Positions 14,003 through 19,415 of a stretch of DNA of 19,415 nt are shown one piece after another; position 1 is the stretch's first letter; the number at the start of each line of letters is the position of its first letter. The notes beneath the pieces were generated by a model. It made no database searches. It saw only the letters and a program-made list of their open reading frames with translations, and was not told where the DNA came from. The stretch covers positions 1-19,415 of the forward strand of contig CAYTCW010000083.1 of NCBI GenBank assembly GCA_964436235.1, read 5' to 3'. The position numbers were made by a program, and so were the translations under genes. This DNA comes from UBA9980 sp964436235. Lineage in GTDB: Bacteria; Muiribacteriota; UBA9980.

Positions 14003-14382
14003 ACGAGTATGAAAAATTTATCAGTCGCGCTTCCGGAGAATTAAAAATAGCCGAACTTTTGATAGCGCATTCAGAACATAACGCCTCGGTATCAAGGGCC
14101 TATTATGCGATGTTCTATGCCGTGCAGGCTCTTATGCACAAGGAAAACATTAAATGTTCCTCTCACAGCGGGCTTATTTCTACTTTTTCGAAACAATTTG
14201 TTAAAACCGGTATATTTCCAGGCGACGTCGGCCGCTCTCTGAATGACGCTTACGATCTCAGGCAAACCAGCGACTATGACGTCGAAATAGACATTTCCCG
14301 CGCGAGTGCAATCGAAGCCCTTGAGCAGAGCAAAAATTTCGTAAACATGATCCTGAAATATCTTGGTCATGAAACCAGATAG
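13999..14382 (+). CDS. HEPN-domain protein paired with the NTase (copy 2)
   Basis: The 127-residue protein is identical to that at 8960-9343 (SRAYYAMFYAVQALM, LNDAYDLRQTSDYD). The perfect identity of the block ends only 6 bp after this gene's stop codon; from there the sequence is a diverged paralog of the region after copy 1. The crossover or conversion end point therefore lies at or very near the HEPN stop. Confidence 0.87.
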   Translation: MNEYEKFISRASGELKIAELLIAHSEHNASVSRAYYAMFYAVQALMHKENIKCSSHSGLISTFSKQFVKTGIFPGDVGRSLNDAYDLRQTSDYDVEIDISRASAIEALEQSKNFVNMILKYLGHETR

Positions 14383-14388
14383 CGGCAG

Positions 14389-14493
14389 GGGATTCCACCA
14401 AACGAAAAACGGAATAAGCACCAATAAAACGAACGGAAAAGCGAACGAACGAATGAAACCGCGATTGAAAAATTAACTGAATGGAGACATGAA
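14389..14493 (+). pseudogene. AlbA_2 gene-tail relic before the truncated mntA
   Basis: This is the diverged counterpart of 9350-9454, with about 11 differences in 105 bp. It retains AAAGCGAACGAACGAATGAAA from the KANE-coding part of the AlbA_2 gene and a GGAGA that now serves the mntA start. Confidence 0.55.
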
Positions 14494-14772
14494 ATGGGAA
14501 AAGACGACGTCCTTGAAATATTGCGCGAATACAAGATCAATAACGCCGAAAAATATGGAATTCTGGCCATCGGAATATTCGGGTCCATTGCGCGCGGCGA
14601 GGCGAGAACCGACAGCGATATCGATATATGCGTAAAAGTCGATACTCACAATCCTTTCGTGGTGCTCCATATAAAAAACGACCTCGAAGCGGTTTTTAAA
14701 AAGCCTATAACGGCCCTTCAGTTCAGACGTCATTCGGAAGGACCGGATAAAAAGAGCAGCAGAAATTTTTAA
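14494..14772 (+). pseudogene. mntA: MntA-like nucleotidyltransferase, C-terminally truncated
   Basis: The first 70 residues (MGKDDVLEILREYKINNAEK ... IFGSIARGEARTDSDIDICV ... DLEAVFKK) match the mntA at 9455, including the GSx10DxD motif. After KK the frame switches to unrelated residues PITALQFRRHSEGPDKKSSR and stops. The HVDIVRL strand with the third acidic residue and the final helix are missing, so the enzyme is unlikely to be active although the frame is open for 92 codons. The downstream HepT is absent. A deletion fused this 5' part to other DNA at about 14704. Confidence 0.78.
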
Positions 14773-14786
14773 CGGGAGTAGCTAAT

Positions 14787-14831
14787 TTGCCGGACGAAAT
14801 AAAATTGATAATGGCAGAGCGGAGAGAATAA
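14787..14831 (+). pseudogene. NTase start relic overlapping the start of the second giant gene
   Basis: TTG at 14787 opens LPDEIKLIMAERRE, close to the NTase N-termini MPETIRLIMAELKE and MPDAVIKTIMAELK, preceded by GGGAGTAGCTAAT like the other NTase ribosome sites. Its TAA overlaps the next ATG as TAATG. It marks the right edge of the island and may translate as a leader coupled to the secreted-protein gene. Confidence 0.65.
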
Positions 14832-17800
14832 TGAGAAAAATTGATTCATCCCTGAATGCTAAATTAAGCAGGCTCGTTATGCTTGCCGCGATCTGCGCGG
14901 CGGCGGTATTTTTTGCTGTGCCGGAACCCGCTTCTGGCAACCCGACAAAGACGATCAGTCTCGGCGGCGGAGTGAACATTGATTTCGTCTGGATCGCGCC
15001 GGGAACATTTCAGATGGGGAACGCGGGTATAAGCGGAGCATCACCCGTCCACACGGTGACTTTGACGAAAGGCTTCTGGATGGGAAAATACGAGGTGACG
15101 CAGGGACAGTGGCTGCAGGTGATGGGGCCGCTGCTGGCGAACGCCGATCAGCCTATGCCTACTGTGCATTCCGCCACGTTTTATGACGTCAACAGCAAGG
15201 GCCCTAATTATCCGGTTTATTTTGTTTCATTTGATGATGTCAGCGTGTTTCTCACCAGAATCAACAATTTGGCGCCCGGCGGCTGCAACGAGTACAGGCT
15301 GCCGACCGAGTCGGAGTGGGAATATGCAGCACCCGGCGGGGGGGTCTGGAGCAACGCAAATTCGGGTAACCGCATACAACTTGTAGGTCAACTTGCGCCT
15401 AACTCACTGGGACTATACGACATGTGCGGAAGTGTATGGGAATGGTGTTCCGACTTTTACGACACATACCCCGCCGGCCCGGTAACCGACCCTGTGGGGC
15501 CGACCTCCGGAAGTTACCGCACTCCTCGCGGCGGCAGCGCTTTTAATGATCTTTCAGTCTGCAATCCTGCCCAACGCTTTTACGGCTATGCATCGTCATT
15601 TCACAGCTCCGACAGCGGGTTTCGCCTTGTCATGCCCCCTGGTCCTCCTCAATCACCTTGGATCAACGGTTCCGTGCCTTCAAACTCCTTGAACGCAAGT
15701 TTAGACCTTGGCGCCACCAGCGACACCGGGATAACGGGATATTACGTAATCGAAAGCGCGACCGTTCCAGCAACGCCGGCTGCAGGAGATTTCGGCTGGG
15801 TTACGGTCACGGCGGCGACTGTTTTTTCTACGACGGTCAATAATTTTGCGCTTTCAAAAAACTCCGGCACTAAAACGATCTACGCGTGGTTCAAGGACGC
15901 GCAGAACAAAGTTTCGGCGCCGGCCAGCACCACTTTCACGATAACGGATACCGCCCTGCCTTTAGGCAGCTTCACCATTTCACAGCCCGCGGGAAGCCTC
16001 CCCGGCTACTTCAACTCGGCCAATATCAATTTAAATCTCACCGCGAGCGATATAGTGAGCGACGTCACACATTATTGTATCAGAAATTTTTTAACTACAA
16101 GCGCCATAGTCGCACCGGCATCCGGAGATTCCGACTGGAAAACTTTCACTTCTTCCGTTCCACAACAGAGCTATTCATCTTATGGAGCTTCTCATGCTTT
16201 AACGGGCGGCGAAGGCTCGAAGGAAGTATGTGTATGGTATAAGGACGCGTCAGGCAATATAAGCACGGCCTCTGGCTCGCCTTGGTCTATTTTTCTTGAT
16301 ACTAAGGCGCCCAAGGGCGCCGGATCGGAAACTTCAACCGTAAGCACGATAGCCAGCGGCCTGACAGTTCAAAATGTAGCCGCTGACGCCTATGGCAATG
16401 TGTTTGTCGTCGGCGGTGGTTCAATAAAAAAAATTACGCCATCAGGCACTTTAACCACTATTACAAGTAGTTTAGACACTTATATTTCAGGGTTAGCATT
16501 AGACAAAATCAATAACCTGCTATATACCTGCGGACATACATCATTAACTCCAATACGGAAAATAACGATGAACGGAGTCGTTACCGTAATAAATGGAAAT
16601 GGATGGGGCTACTCTGACGGCCCTCTTCCATCGGCGACTTTCATGATACCTTACGGTTGCGCCGTAGATAATTCGGGTAATTTGTATCTCGGCGACAGCT
16701 GGAACAACAGGGTCAGAAAAATTACGCCGTCAGGCTGGGTATCCACCCACGCCGGAACCGGCGTCTATGGCCCGACCGGAAATAATACAAACCAGGGAGC
16801 TTTCGCTGACGGCAACCGCCTGACGCAGGCTATGTTTTTTTCACCTGGCTATGTGACGGTAGATAAAGATTATAACGTGTTCGTCGCAGACTCCTTTAAC
16901 CATAGAATCAGAAGAGTCGACTATGCTACGGGTAATGTAAGCACTTATGCCGGAAACGGCGGCTCCGGCTATACTGATGCCTCCCCGGGCACTAACGCGA
17001 CTTTTACATACCCGGGCTCCCTGACGGTAGACAACTTTGGCAATGTGTTCGTTTTAAGCTGCACGAGCGGCTACACCGTCTGCGCCGTCAGAAAAATTGT
17101 TCCCGACACTTCAGTTTCGACTTACGCTGGAGCGGCAACCCCTGGTACTCAGGACGGTCCGGCTCTTTCGGCAAGGTTTGGTTCGCTGACCGGAATCACT
17201 TCGGACGATGATGGCAATGTATATGTGGCTGACAGCGGAAATAACAGCGTCAGAAAAATCTCGACACCGTCCGCGCCGCCAGGCCTTCTTATCAATAATG
17301 GAGCCAAAGTCACAAAAACGCTCGATTTTAAAATGAAAATATTCGGCACGGACAAGAGAAATATCACGCCCGATTATCCCTCGGGCATCGGCAGTTACTT
17401 CATTCAGTGCAACTCATCAACGGCCCCCGCATCAAGCGACACTGGCTGGCTCAACATGCCGATTCCGCCGTTCAGCAATGATTCACCCGATACAATTGAA
17501 GTCGATTTCAGCCTGCCGGCTGGCACCTTAGACGGGCAAAAGATTTTTTATCTCTGGTTCAAGGATAAGGCGGGCAACGTTTCATCTGCGGCTCAAAAAA
17601 GCATAAAACTTGATCGAATGCTTCCCGTAGAACCCATAGCAGGGAGCCTGTCTATTTTAGGTCCTCAACCTGAGCTTCAGCTTACGCGAGAAGTTTTGCT
17701 TCAACTGAACGCCGAAAGCGGCCAGGATGCCGGCAATGGCTATTATGACATTTTAGTGACGGATTATTTCATAAATGACTGCAATAAAGGAACGACTCCG

Positions 17801-19415
17801 ACTGTTCCGACGCCTAATTCCAGCGGATGGAAAACGATATCACCTCCCCGAACGCCTTTCAGCGATCAGGTCCCCTATACCATTACCGGAAGCGGCGACG
17901 GTACAAAGGAAATACGAGTCTGGTATAAGGATATTGCCGGCAATATGTCCGATTCATCCGAGTGCGAGACTTTTCTGGACACCAGCACTCCTGCCGGTGG
18001 AATGACGATCAACTCCAACGCCGAGTGGTCCAACTCGCCACTTGTGACGCTGAATTTGAACGCTACAAACACTACCGGAATGAACGGATATTTTATCTCT
18101 ATCAGCTCTTTGACGCCCGCCGCGTCAGATAACGGATGGCGGCCTATTACACCGGTCACCGCAAATTATAATGCAAATGTTCCATATTCGCTCGACAGAA
18201 GTGCTGGCGTAAAAGCGGTGAACGTATGGTACAAAAGCACTTCAGGCATCGTTTCAGCGGTCTCGAGCGATACGATAAAACTCGACTGCGAAATACCTGA
18301 GCCTGGAATCGAACTGCAGGATGAATGGGTAAATGTTGGAGCACAGGGGTTTTCGCCGGGTCAGGTCGCAAACGCTTCGATTTTTGTATATAATGGCGTA
18401 CCGTATGTATCTTTCGAAGATCAGGCAAATAGCGCCAAAGCTACTGTTATGAAGTTCGATGGAACCAATTGGGTTTATGTCGGGAGCCCCGGGTTTACTT
18501 CAGCACTTGCATATTTACCTTCAATATCAATTTATAATGATACACCTTATGTGGCTTTTAGTCTTTCATACGGCGGCCCTGTAAGCGTTATGAAATTCGA
18601 CGGAAATAATTGGGTATATGTTGGAAGCCAGGGATTCTCTGGTGTAAATCCTGGTTATCTTTCATTTTATATGTACAATGGAATTCCCTATGTAGCATTT
18701 GGATCGGCTCCAGGTAGTGGCAGTAACAAAGTTGTAGTAATGAAATTTGATGGAACAAATTGGGTATATGTCGGAACTCCTGAATTTTCACCGGGAAGTT
18801 CTCCCTACACATCACTTTATGTTTATAATGGAACGCCTTATGTAGCATATGCCGATTATACCAGTGGTCAGAAGATCAGCGTTATGAAATTCGACGGAAC
18901 AAGTTGGGTATATGTCGGAAGCTCTCTTTTTTCTGCCGGTTTTGTAGAATTCCCATCAATATGCGTTTTTAACGGTACACCTTATGTAGCTTACATAGAT
19001 ATAGCCAATTCAAGAAAAGCGACCGTGATGGCTTTTAATGGAACAAACTGGACACCCGTTGGAACACCTGGATTTTCGTCACCAGTAACGGATACCACCG
19101 CAACCGCAATCACCGCTCTTGAAATGAAAATATTTAATGGAAAACCCTGCATAGCATATTCAGACGTTGATAAAGGCGGTAAAATTTCTGTTATGAAATT
19201 TGACGGAACTAATTGGATTTATGTTGGAACCCCTGGCTTTTCATTACTTCCCGCCAACACGGTTTCTTTAGATTTTTATAAAAATGCTATATATGTTGCT
19301 TATCGTGATTCTGCCGCTACCTGGAAAGCCACCGTAATGAAATATGAAATCAAGCGTTCTCCCGGCCTCGACATCAACAACGGCGATCCATACACCAATT
19401 CAAACTCCATAAAAC
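14831..19415 (+). CDS. Giant secreted multidomain protein, 3' end outside window (FGE-like, Ig-like, NHL, seven-bladed propeller)
   Basis: The frame is open for 1528 codons to the window end. GGAG at 14821-14824 lies 6 nt before ATG. Residues 1-36 look like a Sec signal peptide: lysines and arginines, then the hydrophobic LVMLAAICAAAVFFAV, then a site near PASG-N. About 48-269 is an FGE/SUMF1-like domain (FVWIAPGTFQMGN, YRLPTESEWEYA, LGLYDMCGSVWEWCSD, PRGGS, DSGFRLV); it keeps only one cysteine near the active-site region (VCNPAQR), so it is probably not a true FGE. About 300-497 holds two Ig-like modules ending in WFKD/WYKD-A-x-N. About 500-815 has NHL-type repeats (YVADSGNNSVRKI, VSTYAGNG). 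About 818-1155 has three more Ig-like modules. About 1161-1509 is a seven-unit repeat array. It probably acts at the cell surface as an adhesin or binding scaffold. It shares the FGE and NHL parts with the gene at 1-4803, in a different order. Confidence 0.92.
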   Translation, partial: MRKIDSSLNAKLSRLVMLAAICAAAVFFAVPEPASGNPTKTISLGGGVNIDFVWIAPGTFQMGNAGISGASPVHTVTLTKGFWMGKYEVTQGQWLQVMGPLLANADQPMPTVHSATFYDVNSKGPNYPVYFVSFDDVSVFLTRINNLAPGGCNEYRLPTESEWEYAAPGGGVWSNANSGNRIQLVGQLAPNSLGLYDMCGSVWEWCSDFYDTYPAGPVTDPVGPTSGSYRTPRGGSAFNDLSVCNPAQRFYGYASSFHSSDSGFRLVMPPGPPQSPWINGSVPSNSLNASLDLGATSDTGITGYYVIESATVPATPAAGDFGWVTVTAATVFSTTVNNFALSKNSGTKTIYAWFKDAQNKVSAPASTTFTITDTALPLGSFTISQPAGSLPGYFNSANINLNLTASDIVSDVTHYCIRNFLTTSAIVAPASGDSDWKTFTSSVPQQSYSSYGASHALTGGEGSKEVCVWYKDASGNISTASGSPWSIFLDTKAPKGAGSETSTVSTIASGLTVQNVAADAYGNVFVVGGGSIKKITPSGTLTTITSSLDTYISGLALDKINNLLYTCGHTSLTPIRKITMNGVVTVINGNGWGYSDGPLPSATFMIPYGCAVDNSGNLYLGDSWNNRVRKITPSGWVSTHAGTGVYGPTGNNTNQGAFADGNRLTQAMFFSPGYVTVDKDYNVFVADSFNHRIRRVDYATGNVSTYAGNGGSGYTDASPGTNATFTYPGSLTVDNFGNVFVLSCTSGYTVCAVRKIVPDTSVSTYAGAATPGTQDGPALSARFGSLTGITSDDDGNVYVADSGNNSVRKISTPSAPPGLLINNGAKVTKTLDFKMKIFGTDKRNITPDYPSGIGSYFIQCNSSTAPASSDTGWLNMPIPPFSNDSPDTIEVDFSLPAGTLDGQKIFYLWFKDKAGNVSSAAQKSIKLDRMLPVEPIAGSLSILGPQPELQLTREVLLQLNAESGQDAGNGYYDILVTDYFINDCNKGTTPTVPTPNSSGWKTISPPRTPFSDQVPYTITGSGDGTKEIRVWYKDIAGNMSDSSECETFLDTSTPAGGMTINSNAEWSNSPLVTLNLNATNTTGMNGYFISISSLTPAASDNGWRPITPVTANYNANVPYSLDRSAGVKAVNVWYKSTSGIVSAVSSDTIKLDCEIPEPGIELQDEWVNVGAQGFSPGQVANASIFVYNGVPYVSFEDQANSAKATVMKFDGTNWVYVGSPGFTSALAYLPSISIYNDTPYVAFSLSYGGPVSVMKFDGNNWVYVGSQGFSGVNPGYLSFYMYNGIPYVAFGSAPGSGSNKVVVMKFDGTNWVYVGTPEFSPGSSPYTSLYVYNGTPYVAYADYTSGQKISVMKFDGTSWVYVGSSLFSAGFVEFPSICVFNGTPYVAYIDIANSRKATVMAFNGTNWTPVGTPGFSSPVTDTTATAITALEMKIFNGKPCIAYSDVDKGGKISVMKFDGTNWIYVGTPGFSLLPANTVSLDFYKNAIYVAYRDSAATWKATVMKYEIKRSPGLDINNGDPYTNSNSIK
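18311..19357 (+). repeat. Seven tandem ~48-residue repeats, predicted seven-bladed beta-propeller
   Basis: Seven units share the pattern GF.....(10-18)..YNGTPYVAY.....KISVMKFDGTNWVYVG. The last ends at ATVMKYE without WVYVG, whereas a lone EWVNVG precedes the first GF. The N-terminal strand therefore completes the last blade, which is the usual closure of a propeller. Units differ by substitutions and by loop length of up to about eight residues. Confidence 0.8.

Larger units (their letters stand above)
10652..14388. repeat. Perfect 3737-bp direct duplication, copy 2
   Basis: This block is identical by eye to 5613-9349. Upstream of the T-run before hicB the sequence is unrelated to that before copy 1. 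Downstream it continues as a 91-percent paralog of 9350-9664 and then ends within mntA. Confidence 0.93.

Noticed and set aside
5613..14388. The duplicated block as a transposon or insertion sequence
   Set aside because: There is no transposase or recombinase gene, no terminal inverted repeats at 5613/9349, and no target-site duplication; the right edge lies in continuing homology.
14831..15640. Catalytic formylglycine-generating enzyme
   Set aside because: The fold motifs are present, but the paired cysteines of true FGE are not; only one cysteine stands in VCNPAQR, and the domain is part of a giant secreted protein.

Overview
The window looks like part of the chromosome of an uncultured Gram-negative bacterium. 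It has very long secreted mosaic proteins (NHL, beta-helix, formylglycine-generating-enzyme-like and Ig-like domains), a dense toxin-antitoxin island and mixed GC/AT codon use. This recalls metagenome genomes of Elusimicrobiota or neighbouring candidate phyla, but nothing here fixes the taxon. No RNA genes, transposase, integrase or CRISPR array were seen.

Layout. (1) 1-4803: the 3' part of a giant gene, open at the left window edge, encoding a beta-propeller-like, beta-helix, NHL, Ig-like and C-terminal FGE/C-type-lectin-fold protein. (2) 4804-14830: a 10-kb island of small toxin-antitoxin (TA) genes and TA relics, all on the plus strand. It opens with an intact mazEF operon with a clear promoter. 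(3) 14831-19415: a second giant gene, running off the right edge, with a signal peptide, an N-terminal FGE-like domain, Ig-like modules, NHL repeats and a seven-unit repeat array that should fold as a seven-bladed propeller.

The heart of the island is a perfect 3737-bp direct duplication (5613-9349 and 10652-14388, offset 5039). Each copy holds hicB, a stop-interrupted hicA, an AlbA_2/Schlafen-type ATP-binding regulator, a second hicB with a hicA relic, a nucleotidyltransferase (NTase) that has lost its HEPN partner, an mntA fragment, and an intact NTase-HEPN pair. The copies are separated by an mntA gene with a decayed hepT and an intact hicBA operon. Beyond the right end of each copy the two sequences continue as diverged paralogs (about 29 mismatches in 315 bp by eye). 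The perfect block is therefore younger than its surroundings, through recent gene conversion or recombination, or it is an assembly effect.

Two themes link the genes. First, toxins or effectors are mostly broken while antitoxins survive: of the three distinct hicBA loci only one is intact, and only one type of NTase-HEPN pair is complete. Second, regulatory modules recur. A perfect inverted repeat sits 55-63 nt before three NTase starts (one of them a relic), and a 17-bp block containing a 12-bp palindrome lies over the -10 box of both intact TA operons (mazEF and hicBA). Fragments of the AlbA_2 gene tail, NTase starts and mntA starts are scattered between genes, which suggests an array that grows and decays by recombination among its own repeats.
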